64,000 bases of DNA from Sorghum bicolor (GCF_000003195.3 NC_012877.2:23021838-23085837); one strand, 5' to 3'; shown: positions 32,910-44,287, counted from the first letter of the stretch. Notes: a model not told the origin generated them from the sequence alone. A program made the numbers and translations.

Positions 32910-34249
32910 TGTTGACGGTCCTTAAGTATCAAATTTAATTATCAAATAAACAAAGAAAAGGATCCAAATGAAATCAACATCTAGACTTAGGGTTTTATCT
33001 GACAGAATTCCACGAGTTTTGGTGTTTGTCTATTTCTGCAGGGGGTTATCAGGAAATACGGAAGAAAGGCCCACACATCGGGATTACACAGAGATATTAA
33101 CGTGTCGCGCAATTATCTTACATCTAGAAGACTCCAGAAGCCACGGGAAGGAAGCGGAGGCCGAACGGGGCTAGAGGCAGGGCACCCGCCCTCCTGCCCT
33201 GGGCGCCCGCCCTGACTTGGAGCCCAATCAGGACTCTTTCTCTCAGGAGATCTCCACTGACCTAAAGGATCAAGAATAACCGTTCGATCAATGTCGGTTT
33301 CATCCGAAGGCCCAGGTTCACTTGAGGGGACTATATAACCAGACCCCCTGGCCCCTAGGGGAGGCACCCCTTGATCATTATTCATTATTCATAGACAAAG
33401 CAAAAGCTAGGGTTTAGAGATGAGAGCTCTCCTCTCTTCTCTAAACTAGAGTAGATCTAGATAGTAGCAAGATGGAGAGCGAAGGAGGATTAGAGGAGAG
33501 GCCGGCCTGTCGGTTCTTCCTCCGGTTGTACTTCGTCATGATCAAGCTCTAATCAAGCTTGCTCATGGGATGACTCTGGTAATCTACTTCTAATTCATTA
33601 TGCAATTACTAATTATGTATGTTCTGGTTCACAACTCTTTTGAGTATTCTAATCTATAGGACGCTATAGGTTAGAGTTGTAGTATAGGTGTAAGCGAGGT
33701 GCTTAGACCTAGATTACTTGTGGATATCCCCTGTCTAGCTGGATCGTGTTGTAGGCCGCGTAGGTGACAGTTACGTTGGTCCTCTGTAGTCCACCTCTCG
33801 TTAGCAGGACGGGTAGGGTTTATCGGCCTATGGATAAGCATCCTTTGTGGTGTACTCTTATCACGTGGTTCGTCCCAGACATAGACATACCCCTTTGAAG
33901 TAGTGAAACCATAGTTATCCTCTCTATTCTGCTACCATCACCCATATACTAGAATTGCTCTACTCTCTGTTCCCATATTATCACCTATTATTATCTTACC
34001 TTTAATATTGTTCTTATTCAATTCTACTATCTTTCCTATTTACACCTACCTATCTATCTAGGTTAAGTTAGAACGTAGATCAGTTCTCCCGTTTCCCTGT
34101 GGATACGATAAAACCTTTAACCGGATAAAAGCTTCAACGGTATCCGTGCGCTTGCGGATTATCTGTGTGCGTATAAATACCATAGTACACTCTAGTGCCA
34201 TGCTGGGGATGACAACCTAGTATTCAAGTGGTGTTAGCAAGTGTCAACA
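32910..34249 (+). repeat. 3' LTR of Element E
   Basis: 1340 bp, near-identical to 26351-27687. It is followed by target duplication AACCG at 34250-34254. Confidence 0.95.
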
Positions 34250-34254
34250 AACCG

Positions 34255-34811
34255 CACATTATCAACATTGCTGCGAGCTGTCCTAAAGAAGAATCTGAAA
34301 TTGTGGGAAGAAAGCTTGCCTCATGTGGAGTTTGCATACAATAGGGCAGTACATTCGACCACAAAATTTTGTCCATTTGAGATTGTCTATGGGTTCAAAC
34401 CTACTGCTCCCATCGATCTTTTGCCTTTGCCTATGCAGGAACGTGTGAACTTTGATGCAAGCAAGTGAGCAGAATTTGTCAAGATGCTTCATGATCAAGC
34501 TAAAGCAAATATTGAGAAGATGACCAAGTTATATGAGAAGCACGCCAACAAGGGTCGTAAGAAGATGTTATTTGAACCGGGAGACTTGCTTTGGGTGCTC
34601 CTGCGCAAGGATCGCTTTCCTAAACAACGCAAGAGCAAGCTGCAACCCCGAGCCGATGGTCCATTCAAAGTGCTTCGCAAGATCAATGACAATGCTTATG
34701 AAATTGATCTACCAAGTACTTATGGTGTGAGTACAAGTTTCAATGTCTCCGACCTTTCTCCATTCTTTGGATTGGAAGAGTTGAGGACGGCTCTTTTTGA
34801 AGGGGGGAGGA
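34255..34811 (+). pseudogene. Integrase C-terminal part of Element B
   Basis: This resumes the integrase frame after Element [46 protein letters not shown], then the C-terminal domain KMLFEPGDLLWVLLRKDRFP, LQPRADGPFKVLRKINDNAYEIDLP and FNVSDLSPFFG. One TGA interrupts it near 34466. The frame ends LFEGGRMI-stop at the polypurine tract, where one base less in the G run would continue as GEDDMTMPASKM into the LTR. No canonical chromodomain is seen. Confidence 0.85.
34799..34811 (+). promoter_or_regulatory. Polypurine tract of Element B
   Basis: GAAGGGGGGAGGA directly abuts the 3' LTR (TGATATGACC at 34812). It primes plus-strand cDNA and here also lies within the pol reading frame. Confidence 0.85.
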
Positions 34812-35271
34812 TGATATGACCATGCCAGCAAGCAAGATGTCACAAGCTCCAAGTCAAGCTACAACCACTCAAGTTTTACCTACACCGACACCAGCCCAAG
34901 TCATCGATGGACCGGTTACACGTAGTCGTGCAAAGAAGCTACATCAAGAGGTCCACGCGCTACTTTGTGAGATTCATTTTAACATTAATGAAAATTATAT
35001 ACTATCTAAGTGTTCTACCTTGATTGTACTCAGGTATATAGAAGAAGAGAAGGATGAATCGGACCCTGAAGAACGAATCAGTGCAAGTCCTAGAAGACAC
35101 GTCAAAAATGGACCAGTGGATGTCAAAAACGGACCAGTGAAAGTCAAAAACGGACCAGTGCAAAGAAATCTTCATAACTTTTTAATCACAAAAGCTATGA
35201 AGGCCCATGAGGACTTGTTGGAAAGCTTGTCGAGTCTACTTTCCAATGAATCTAGTAGCGACCAGTTTTGA
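34812..35271 (+). pseudogene. pol C-terminal extension encoded in the Element B LTR
   Basis: This open frame covers the first 460 bases of the LTR and encodes MTMPASKMSQ... VIDGPVTRSRAKKLHQEVHA ... three VKNGPV repeats ... NFLITKAMKAHEDLLESLSS, ending SSDQF at 35271. The GPVTRSRAKKL box is typical of integrase tails of plant chromoviruses, where pol runs over the polypurine tract into the LTR. In CRM elements the corresponding tail contains the targeting motif for centromeric chromatin. Here the frame joins integrase only after correcting one base in the G run, so it is counted as broken. Targeting is inference. Confidence 0.6.
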
Positions 35272-36028
35272 TGCAACATATTGCCTGCAGACCAGAATTG
35301 GTACAGACTGCTCAGAAGGTCAACAGTCTGACGTGACAGAATGTTGGTACACATTGCCGTGCAAAACTGTACCAATCTACAAAGTTTCCAGGTACATGGC
35401 ATACATTGCTGGAAACCTCTTCGAGTCTAGTTTTACACCCAAGAAACAGTTCGTCATTTGGAATTACCAATAAAGAGTTATGGTCAGTTTATTGGAAACT
35501 GCTCTGGAGGCCAACAGACACGCGAAGCCAGTTCGGGAATCCATTCCGAGGGGTCTTTTCACATTGCCTTCACCCAGAAACTCTATTTCGTTTTCATACC
35601 TATCTAGGAGGGTTGTTCCTAGAATAAATATCCCCTACCTCTAAGCTATCAGCAACCTTTGATCATTTGATAAACTACATGATATTGCAGCCGTGCTGCT
35701 GAGTGCCTTACTCAACCTTTGTTCTTCCTTGTTCTTCTTGGACTTGTGAAGTGAATCCTCTGGGTTCCACTACTTCGTGCTCTACGGCTTCCGTTCAGCT
35801 GCGCCATATTGTGTGGATTAGCTCCGGATTGTGGTTCTGCGGTTGTTCGGAGATCGAGTCGAAGTCTTCGTGGTTTCGGTGCCTCTCTCCTCGTCGCTTG
35901 GTCGCATCCAACCTTTGTCAGGTATAAAGCTAGTTACCCGCTGTTCACAGCAAGTTATCCTTGTTCTTTTGATCTACTGTCGTGAAGATCGGGCCACCCT
36001 CGTACCTATTCATATCGGTAACCTATCA
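34812..36028 (+). repeat. 3' LTR of Element B
   Basis: 1217 bp, partner of 398-1614, followed by target duplication AGTGG at 36029-36033 in Element A. The TATA-like site is degraded (GAATAAATA). Confidence 0.95.
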
Positions 36029-36033
36029 AGTGG

Positions 36034-36527
36034 TCTCTTCTTGTTAAGAATATCTCTGATGTACTTTGCATATGTAGGTACCTATATGGCATCCAGCAGA
36101 GGTATGTTGACATATAATTTCTGAATGACCTCTACAAACTTACCAAACTGCTCATCCGACTACAGTCCTCTGTTTCTTCTGGGAAATGGCAAATAGTTGG
36201 TGTCGTAAAAATCTTTCCAAATTTCTCCAGTTCTTGGTGGTTGAAGCAGATCTTCTGCTTCAATTGGGCTTTCTTCTTCTATCACTGCTGGTTGCACTGG
36301 TGCTGATGTTCTCTGTTTCTCTTTTGGGTATGGGGGATCTCTAGTGGCTTTACCTCCCCTAGTAGTTATATTCTTTACCTGCTCAATGTTAGTAGCAACA
36401 GGCAGTGCAGCAGCTAGCTTTATTAATTTAAGCTCTACCCTTTTATTAAGAGTGTTTTGCTCATCAAAGGCAGTTAATAGAAAATCCATTTTATTATGTA
36501 TATCTTTTAGAGATGATTCATTTGTAT
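36034..36527 (-). pseudogene. Gag to protease linker of Element A
   Basis: On the minus strand: MDFLLTAFDEQNTLNKRVEL ... NITTRGGKATRDPPYP ... NYLPFPRRNRGL, a stop, then SDEQFGKFVEVIQKLYVNIP and LLDAIQVPTYAKYIRDILNKKR. This DEQFGKFVE...YVNIPLLDA block precedes the protease in Athila/Tat polyproteins. One in-frame stop after RRNRGL (36160) and a frame change relative to gag near 36528 mark it as inactive. It connects to 1-397 across Element B. Confidence 0.8.
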
Positions 36528-37394
36528 CTAGCCTTTGTTTACTTCATCATTAATTCTGGTTTGTTGAGCAATTATCTCTTTTAATGAAAGTTGCTTGAAA
36601 GTATTACCTGAATTCATACCTTTGCTATTGGGTTGACTCGAAGTTGGTTGATATTTATATGCTGTCTCAATGGCCCTTTGATCTTCTTTGAACTTAGCCC
36701 TCTGGTCAATCCAATGGAGCAAATTTTCCATCTTGGTTGATAATGCATTTACTTCTTCTAGTATTTCTTCAGTTTGATGACATTGTTGAGCTTTATCTTG
36801 GAACCAACTTTGGTTTTCTACTATCTTATCCAAAAGTATCTCTGCTTTTCCAGTTGTAAGCTCCAAGAATGATCCTTTAGCAGATGCATCTAGGCACTCA
36901 CGAGCCTTCTGGGTTAATCCATGGTGAGGACAATCTGAAATGTATCCTTGAAAATGCTCCCATGCTTCTGAAATGGTTTCTGTCTTCTGTTGTTGGAAAC
37001 TGACAATATTTCCTCTTAAGGCAGTTGTTTTGCCTATAGGGAAAAACTTTGATAGAAAGGCATCTGACAAGTTCGTCCAGTTGTTGATGTTATCTTGATG
37101 AGTGTAGAACCACTTCCTCGCTTTTCCTTCTAGTGAGAATGGAAAAAGGCGAAGTAGTATGACATCTTTGTCAACTCCGTTGATGTGGATTGTGCTTCCC
37201 ATCTTTAAGAAATTCTGCAAGTGTGCACTAGCATCTTCATGTGCCTTTCCACTGAATTGTGTAGCTTGCACCAAATTGATGAGGCTTGACTTGAGCTCAA
37301 ACTCGGGTACTCCTTCTTCTACTGCAAATCTTGGACCAGTTGGAATGTTCTCAAGACTTGGAGCAGAGAATTCTTGTAGGGTCTTTTGTGCCAT
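36528..37394 (-). pseudogene. gag of Element A
   Basis: The start ATG is at 37394 (MAQKTLQEFSAPSLENIPTG), 336 bases inside the 5' LTR. The 288 open codons have the retrotransposon gag domain: FELKSSLINLVQATQFSGKA, DVILLRLFPFSLEGKARKWF, WTNLSDAFLSKFFPIGKTTAL, ISEAWEHFQGYISDCPHHG. It stops at 36528, where the next gag part continues in another frame (LDTNESSLKDIHNKMDFLL), so a 1-base indel is likely there. Gag forms the particle in which reverse transcription occurs. Elements such as C and E could borrow this protein, but their own gags differ in sequence. Confidence 0.85.
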
Positions 37395-37704
37395 AGCTTC
37401 AGCAATTGGTAGTTAGCTTCTTCTTCTCTTGATTGCTTTGGTTCTGATGATGAAGAGTTGAATGTACCCAAAGTCAATCCTGATATACCCTGTATAAAAA
37501 TATAAACATAGAAAAACAACAGGGTGAACCTGCCAAAGCAGAGGTGCCTTGTTATGATTTCTCACTTAGTAGCTATTTTATGCAATTATTTCTCTATAGT
37601 CTAGTCTAATATTTTATATGAATAACCTTGACTGATTTTCTGACTTTCCTTACCGTTCCTATGTATTACCCTTTTGTTCCCCTTTTTTGACTTACTTATG
37701 AGAT
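37395..37704 (-). other. Leader of Element A between PBS and gag, no gene
   Basis: About 310 bases of A/T-rich leader with no supported ORF. Confidence 0.6.
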
Positions 37705-37722
37705 TCCCCGGCAACGGCGCCA
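37705..37722 (-). promoter_or_regulatory. Primer-binding site of Element A
   Basis: TGGCGCCGTTGCCGGGGA on the coding strand, eight bases from the LTR. Identical to the restored PBS of Element C. Confidence 0.85.
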
Positions 37723-37730
37723 GAAATGCT

Positions 37731-39246
37731 TGTTGACACTAGCTAACACCACTTAGATACTAGGTTGTCATCCCCAGCATGATGCCAGAGTGTACAAAGG
37801 TATTTATAAATGTAAAGGCTCTCTAGAAAATAATCTATTCTATCCACAAGCTCACAGATAAAACACCTCATTGTAGCATTTCACCAGGATAAGTATTCCA
37901 GGTATCGTTATTTATAATTTTGCTCAAGGGATCTAAGGAGATTAAATTAAGGGAAAAATCTATCAAGGCATAGACTAGAGATAAACTTGCAAGAACATGA
38001 TTACTAATGAGAAACTCGTCACACAGTCACTTACTTTAGCAGGGGGTAAACCATAAAGATAATGATAATGAATTATAAGTTCAAGGGATAAATAACACAG
38101 CGATTAGAAAATAGACTACTCCTCATATATGTAGGTGATGTCGGATTAGCTAGAGAATGCATTCTAAGTTATCTACTAACTACTAAGTCATAATCTACTC
38201 TAGTTATCTACAAGATCATATATAGCATAAAAGACTCTTCATTCATGTATAAGGAACATTGATAAAGTAAATCAGAGCATCGCACGACTTACTCCACAAT
38301 ACCGGTTCTGCCTGTCCTATCAACGGTGAGTGGACTATATAAGAATCAATGAAGCTGTCACTATCGCGAACTACCACACAACCCGGCCAATAGGATACAT
38401 TTGCAGAGAAATAACATCTAAGCACCACGCTCACAAGTGATCTATCACCTAACTCCCTCGCGTCAAGAGCTAAGCGCTTTGCAAACTTATACATAAACTC
38501 ATTATCAATCAAAACTATATCAAATATAGAACTAGAGCAAACTAAGAACATAATAATTAGAGACATAATGCAATTAGAACAAAGAATTAGAGAAAGATAT
38601 GAATATTACCAATCCTTATTATCGAAGATCCGAATCCAGACCGTAGTGCTCTACTTCTCTAATTGCTATCTAATCAAACCTCTAAACTTGAAGGATTAGG
38701 GAGTAGCTAATTCTAATTCTCTATGGGAGAGAAGCTCTAAACCCTAACTTTGATGGCTACCTCTGAATAGTGATTTCTTCTCTTCTCCTCTCTTCTCCAG
38801 GGGTGGAGAGGCCTTGGTTATATACTCCTTTCAAGTGAATGTGGGCCGTCAGATCAAACCGACATAGATTGTATGGTTTAGATTGATCCTTTAGGTCGGT
38901 GGAGTTTAGCCCCGAAGCACAGTCCTGATTGGACTCCAACCCTGGGCGGGCGCCCAAGGGGGGTGGGCGGCCGCCCTGCCCCCGAGCCCGATTCCCTTCT
39001 CGTTCGTTCCCGTGACTTCTGGACTCTTCTAGATTGAGGAAAATTGGGCGGCACGTAATTATCTCATTGTAAACATGACATGTGGGCCTTCTCTCCATAT
39101 TCTCTGATAACCCCCTGTAGAAATAGATAAACACCAAAGCTCGTGGAATTCTGTCAGATAAAACCCTAACTCTAGATGTTTGTTTCATATTGATCCTTTT
39201 TCATGTTCTTTTGATTATTAATTTTAGTACTTAAGGACCGTCAACA
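37731..39246 (-). repeat. 5' LTR of Element A
   Basis: 1516 bp with inverted ends TGTTGAC/GTCAACA. Coding strand TATATAA is the reverse complement of 38818-38824. The U3 end (about 38830-39246) is clearly related to the U3 ends of C and E, while the rest is not alignable by eye. The partner LTR is outside the window. Confidence 0.88.
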
Positions 39247-41110
39247 GTCAAGATCCTCCCGCTGGAACGGTCGTGCTTTCTTCTTATTTTTGTTCTTCTT
39301 GGGTCCTCGATTGGGGCCCTCATCATCATCAGCGGACGACTTGCCTTTGCCTCCTTCGCAGCTGAAGAAGGCGCCGACCGCTTCTTCCCCTACAGCATAG
39401 TTTGCCACTACGTCCATTAGCTCATCGACGGTCTGAGGACGATTCCGGCCTAACTCCCGCACCAAATCTCGACTGGTGGTGCCTGAGACAAAGGCCAGGA
39501 TGACGTCGTGGTCTGGGATGTGCGGCAGCTCGATGCACTGCTTCGAAAAGCATCGAACATACTCTCGGAGAGTTTCTCCTGACTTCTGCTTGTACTTGCT
39601 GAGGTCCCACGAGTTGCCGGGCCGTATGTAGGTCCCTTTGAAGTTGCCCTCGAATACTCCGACCAAATCGACCCAATCGTGAATTTGATTGGCCGGGAGT
39701 TCCTCGAGCCATCTGCGGGCGGTGTCGGAGAGAAAAAGCAGAAACTGCCGGATGATGGCTCGATCGTCTCCTCGAGCGCCACCCAACTGATAGGCTAACC
39801 GGAAGTCTGCCAACCATAGCTCTGGCTTGGTCTCGCCGTTGTATTTAGCGATGCTGGTCAGGGGTCGAAACGGGCTGGGCAGCGCGGGCTGCGGATTGCC
39901 CTGCTGAACACCCGAGGCCCCGGCGGTTCTGGGGCCATCCGGTCCTCGTCGCTGTCGTATCTCCCGCCGCGGTGGGTGCTGTAACCGTGCTCTTCTGCGT
40001 CCCCATATCGACGGTGATGATTCTCATCGATGTCGCGTCGTGCGTCGTGTCGTCGCTGATTGTCGACGGGATGGTTGAGGACGAGTGCTGTCTTCTTCCC
40101 TCGAGGGGGCAGCTGCTGATGGACCGACACCTCCTTTTCGTTCTGGGCCGGCTCATCATGCTTCTCCGTGGCTGCTCCTCGACGTCGAGAGGCCAAGCTC
40201 TCGGCCTGCTGAACTGCCGCCACTTGGAGCAAAGTCTGCACCTCGTCTCGAATGTGCCGTGCTTGGAGTTCGACGGTTCGGGCATATTGCGTAGCAGCAT
40301 TGTTGCCGCCATGACGTTCTGACCCGCTCGAGGGAAATGGCTGACGGGCTGCTCAGGCTCCCCGTCTCCGACGATCTGTCGATGTACTTCTCGAGCCCGT
40401 CTACGGACACTTCCGCTAGGCGGATATGGCTGGTCCTGGTCGAGGATCTGTTCAAGCAGGACAAGGCGCTCGCGATCTTCGTCGAGCTTCGCTTTGAGCT
40501 CTCATAGCTGCGCAAGTTGCGCGGCTCTGTCTTCTTGCGGAGGGGGGTCGACCTGACTGTCATTTCCAGGCGTCCTGGGGTCTTCCCTCGCTGCAGGGGC
40601 TCGACCGCCAGCAACGGTGTCTTGTGTCTCGTCGGTGGTTTCTACCGCCCCGTTGATATGGAAGCATTCCCTAGTAGGGTCGTAGCTGTCGGACTCAGAG
40701 TCGGAGTCCGGCTCGGCGGCGTAGAAGCATCCACGTCCCTCCTCCAGCAGCCGTTGCCTTAGTGAGGTGATCGTGTATCGCCCAGGCCCTAGGCAGCGGA
40801 GGCCTCATACCAGAGAGAAATCTGGCAGCTCGGACGTCCGTTGCCGTGCTCTAGTATCGCATGGGAGGACCATTGGTCTCTCCACGTACGTCTGGGCATT
40901 TGGACATATTGTCCTGGCGAGTGACGTCGCGGCATTGTCCAGACCGAACGGCAGCGCTCTTCTTGGGGCAAACAGCCCGTGTGGAAGTAGCGTCGTGGCG
41001 GGCGAGAGCGCGCAGGGCACGCCGTCTCCCAACGTTGTCGTGCGATCCTCGTGGCGTTGGGCCGTCGTACCCGCGGTTTCAGCGCGCGGGGCTGTCGGCT
41101 CATCTGTCAC
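39247..41110 (-). pseudogene. gag of Element F, truncated and frameshifted
   Basis: The best-preserved part is 39247-39813: DFRLAYQLGGARGDDRAIIR, FLSDTARRWLEELPANQIHDW, WDLSKYKQKSGETLREYVRCF, DVILAFVSGTTSRDLVRELG, then a Lys-rich tail. Upstream (40450-40780) a related N-terminal part reads GRGCFYAAEPDSDSESDSYD and, after one stop, ELKAKLDEDRERLVLLEQIL. Between 39840 and 40450 the frame changes more than once. The gene ends at Element A, before any zinc knuckle or protease. Confidence 0.7.
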
Positions 41111-41403
41111 TTCCTGCCTAGCACGAATTGTCGGTCGTGACGAGGCAGAGGGGTGATGGTGGCGTTGTGCACGTCTCTTCTTGGGCGGGGAGGCGTGGTG
41201 GCGAGGTCATCTCAGAGCCCTCAATCGTGCTGGCACAACGCGAGCTCCTCCCGGTCCTTTGACCAAGAGCAGGATCATGTCATAGCCAAAACCGGTAGAC
41301 ATGAACTCGAGGCTCCCGAACCAAATCACCGTGGAGCGCAAAATCGGCGAAACGGGAGTGGCCATCTGGAAATGAATGGGAAATCGGTGAAAAACACACA
41401 GGA

Positions 41404-41421
41404 CCCCTACCTGGCGCGCCA
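41404..41421 (-). promoter_or_regulatory. Primer-binding site of Element F
   Basis: TGGCGCGCCAGGTAGGGG on the coding strand, two bases from the LTR and equal to the D site. Confidence 0.75.
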
Positions 41422-41423
41422 AC

Positions 41424-42411
41424 TGTCGGTGTTTTCCCCCCGGGGGATCACACCAATGAGTAAAACTTGTGTGTGTGCTCCCCTTTCTAGATGGTGATGC
41501 AAGAAAAGACACAAAGATTTATCCTGGTTCGGGCAAAAGAAGGCCCTACGTCCAGCGGGGGGAGTGTTTGTATTATCTCGCACCTAAGTGCTTGTACAGA
41601 GGTGAATACAAGTTTGTGTGGGTGGAAAGATGAAGTATGGTAGCTCTTCTATGTATGTCTTGTGTTGTGTATCCTCTCCTGGGCTTCCCCTTTTATAGTT
41701 CCAAGGGGAGGCCTAGGTTACATGCATAGGCGACAGAGTAGGGGTCGATAGGGGTGCGGCGCGCTGACCTACTCGAGGCCTCCGTACCGGCGTGGCCTCG
41801 AGCCGTCTTGTCTTGGTACCTTGATGATGATTACACATGCCCCTGAATCCCGCTCCTGTGCGCCGTCCTGGACTGGTTTATCTGTTGCACGCTTGTACGT
41901 CGTGGTAGCAGCTACATTGGAGTAGTTGAGGTGCTGTCATTCGTCGCCCGATCCTTCCTCAGGAAGGAAACGTGCCTACTCGAGGGTCAGCTGCCGTGTA
42001 ATGCCTTGCTGGCCAGAGCGGTGACTTTGGGCGTCTCGAGGGGGGTCTTGACTGGACGTTCCGACCCACTCCCTACGCCCTGCCACGTTCTAAATTGTTT
42101 GGTGGGGAAGGCTGCAAAAAGAACGACAGGACAGGTGCTTGTTCCCTATAACGCTTCCCATGACTCACGGGTTAGGTGAGAACGCAACAGGCGCATTAAA
42201 TGCCCTGGTTCCTGTGCCCGCATCAGGCGGCGGGCGGCGTCCTTGCGCTCGAGCCCTAGTCGATTCACAGGACGCTCTTTCCGTGTTTGTGGCTACGGTC
42301 GTCGAGGACCATGCGTACAACTAGGGGGCGTCGAGTCGGAGGCCTCGACTTTCATACGGATGCTCTCGCTATGTTCATCAGTTAGGGTACCCCTTACTGA
42401 TATCCTCGACA
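41424..42411 (-). repeat. 5' LTR of Element F
   Basis: 988 bp, coding strand TGTCGAGGATATC ... CACCGACA. TATA box (TATAAAA on the coding strand) at 41692-41698. Not related to the D LTR in sequence beyond the ends. Confidence 0.78.
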
Positions 42412-44071
42412 CTTATGTTAGTCCTTAAGACAAAACTGGTCTTGGGGAGCCTCCATTATGGGGTCGGGCGACCCCATCTTAGTAGCTAACCAAGCCTATG
42501 TTTGGCCAAACCATCTATGACATGTGGGGATCTACAAACCCAGAACCTGTTCACTCTAGAACTTCCAAACTGGGGTCGGGCGACCTAGACTTAGTACCCA
42601 CTATGGCTCAAACTTGGCAAGACCACTTCTAGTCACCTAAAAAGTGTAGGACCAAAACTTGCTTGCTCTGCACCCAACAACTAGGGGTTGCGCGACCCCT
42701 ACTTGAAAGGATGCAAGTATCTTGAAAGTGGTCCTACGAAAAGGAGAGTTGAGGTAGAAGTGTGAACTTTTGGTTCCACCAAGGTGGGGTCGGGCGACCC
42801 ATAATTGGTGAACCCAATTGGACCCAGAGTGTCGTGCCAGCACTTAGAAACTATTCCTAGTTGCAACTCTTGTGAAAACAAGTTTGTAATCTTTGACAAT
42901 AGCTTTTCTTGGCCTTCCCTCTTCTTATTCTCCATCCCAATCCTCCTTGTCTTAAACTCAACACCTTCCATCCCCCTATATGCCTCCCGAGTTACCTTGA
43001 GTAGCCTGTTGTGGTCCCCACTAGCACAAATGTCATAAATTCTATCAGTTAGACCCCCTTCAATCTAAGGGAGACTAGCTGTGAAACCAGGGATCACCAT
43101 GGAGCCCATTGTGCTTAAAGGAGAACCATATCATGCCTCCAAGAACCTCAAGGCAAGGCTAGGCAAGTGTGGCAACAGGAGGTGCAATCTTGGTCCATAT
43201 CTCTAGGACCATCTGAAGCACCCAAGCAATAAACAAGATGGAGAGGTCCTGCTCTACGGACCTAAAACATGGAGCCCTTGTTGATAAGGTAAATCAGTAC
43301 TTATCCCATCTTTACTCATTGCATTTCAATTCTTGCATTTCCCTTCCAAATGCATGCTTAGTTTAGTTTTGCATATTTCCCTTCGATAAAATGCTTAGGA
43401 ATAATAAATAAAAATCTTGAGAACAACTTGAAATACAGTTTTGACCTGTGGATCACCTCGAGGTGGGGTCGGCTGACCCCACCATTAGGCCCACTTGTAG
43501 TCTTTCACTTTGGCTTGATGCAATGTGTCGAGATCAGCACTTGGATGCTCCTGGAGCATTCAAGTTGGGGTCGGTCGACCCCAAGACTTACCCTTTTGGC
43601 AGTCTGCTATCTCCCATTTGCTTTGCTTTAGAATCCCATGCATGACACACAAGCCAAAGTCCAAAAAGAAATGGTCCGTTTGGGACCTGTGCACCAGCTT
43701 AAACCTGCAAAGTAGTCTCCTAGACATGCTCTAGTGCTGGCATGGTCCCTGACAACCACTTTGAGCATATCTCCACTTTTGCAAATCATCTTTTCTCTTT
43801 CACATAGCACTAGGCAAGGGAATCTTATAAAACAACTTTACTTCTTGTCCACGCCTAGACTTTACTTTAGTAGACACTTAATGCCACATCATTTAGAGTG
43901 CTAAAGTGCTTAGGGTAGGGGTCGGCTGACCCCTACATTGGCCAATCTCTGGAAAAGAGTTCATATATGTTGCAAGATTCCCAGCCATGATTTAAAATTT
44001 TGAAACATAGTGCTTATGCGGAGGTCGACTGACCCCCACATTGTGGTGTTCACCACTTGCCCTTCTGCCTC

Positions 44072-44079
44072 TATAAATA
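44072..44079 (+). promoter_or_regulatory. TATA box in Element H
   Basis: TATAAATA stands between a palindrome pair (43920, 44023) and a C/T-rich leader, followed by the small ORF at 44288. The same order (palindromes, then TATAAATA at 60704-60711) is found in the H LTR. Confidence 0.5.
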
Positions 44080-44210
44080 CCCATGCATTGTGAGCTCAAT
44101 TCCACACCCAAAACCACCAAAATTATCTCAAGCTCACAATCCTTCTTCTCTCTTCTTAGTTGCAAGTTATTTCTTAAGATTAGAATAGTTGCCTTTCAAA
44201 ATAAAACCAA

Positions 44211-44231
44211 ATATATATATATATATATATA
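44211..44231. repeat. (AT)n microsatellite
   Basis: About ten AT units. A similar short run lies just after the PBS of Element E (27769-27785). Confidence 0.85.
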
Positions 44232-44287
44232 GTCTTGCATAGGAGTAGAAGTAGGAAAAATTTTGGTTGTCTGTGTTGTGCAGGAAA

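Larger units (their letters stand above)
26351..34249 (+). mobile_element. Element E: gag-only non-autonomous LTR element
   Basis: The LTRs at 26351-27687 (1337 bp) and 32910-34249 (1340 bp) have target duplication AACCG (26346-26350 and 34250-34254). Removing E and one AACCG restores the integrase frame of B exactly ([13 protein letters not shown]). The internal 5.2 kb holds a PBS, one gag-like ORF and 3.7 kb of non-coding sequence; no protease, RT or integrase is present. Compared with Element C it lacks the protease segment. I count about eight substitutions and one 3-bp indel between the LTRs, near 0.6%, so it is much younger than B. It needs proteins supplied in trans. Confidence 0.93.
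398..36028 (+). mobile_element. Element B: CRM-like chromovirus (Ty3/gypsy), host of C, D and E
   Basis: The LTRs at 398-1614 and 34812-36028 are both 1217 bp, begin TGATATGACC and end ACCTATCA. They are flanked by the perfect target duplication AGTGG (393-397, 36029-36033). The PBS TGGTATCAAAGC follows the 5' LTR, and a polypurine tract GAAGGGGGGAGGA abuts the 3' LTR. Internal order is gag, protease, RT, RNase H, integrase. Elements C (4110-24022) and E (26351-34249) interrupt it. After subtracting them B is about 7.8 kb, a normal length. The pol frame appears to run over the polypurine tract into the 3' LTR, and no classical chromodomain is seen; both are features of the CRM (centromeric) branch. 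By-eye comparison finds roughly 48 differences between the LTRs, about 4%. The CRM assignment is tentative; chromovirus membership is firm. Confidence 0.9.
1..39246 (-). mobile_element. Element A: Athila-like Ty3/gypsy retrotransposon, 3' part beyond window
   Basis: The visible parts are 1-397 (protease), 36029-37730 (gag and gag-protease linker) and the 5' LTR at 37731-39246. Everything between 398 and 36028 is Element B inserted into A. B's target duplication AGTGG (393-397 and 36029-36033) marks the break. When one copy is removed, the A reading frame runs across the join as ...NKKR-PL-PTTEVIK, which proves that the two pieces were one gene. The primer-binding site next to the LTR is TGGCGCCGTTGCCGGGGA, the type used by Athila elements. 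The 3' end, including RT, integrase and 3' LTR, lies left of the window. The sequence after the LTR (GTCAA, 39247-39251) is the expected target duplication inside Element F, but its partner cannot be seen. Confidence 0.85.
39247..42411 (-). mobile_element. Element F: Tat-like Ty3/gypsy retrotransposon, 5' part only
   Basis: A 5' LTR (41424-42411), PBS and gag are visible on the minus strand. The element is cut at 39247 by the LTR of Element A, so the remainder of F lies left of the window beyond A. The PBS equals that of Element D, and the gag domain resembles Tat-type gags. CTTAT (42412-42416) should be its target duplication. Confidence 0.8.
42412..44287 (+). other. Element H region with regularly spaced GGGGTCG..CGACCCC palindromes
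   Basis: No supported gene. Eight palindromes start (GGTCG position) at 42462, 42574, 42686, 42788, 43467, 43569, 43920 and 44023; two more lie at 44678 and 44781. Spacing within groups is 112, 112, 102, 102, 103 and 103 bases. The sequence between them is not repeated. A TATA box (TATAAATA, 44072-44079) follows the eighth copy by about 50 bases. Confidence 0.75.

Noticed and set aside
40767..41156. Plus-strand ORFs in Element F
   Set aside because: Shadows of the degraded gag on the minus strand.
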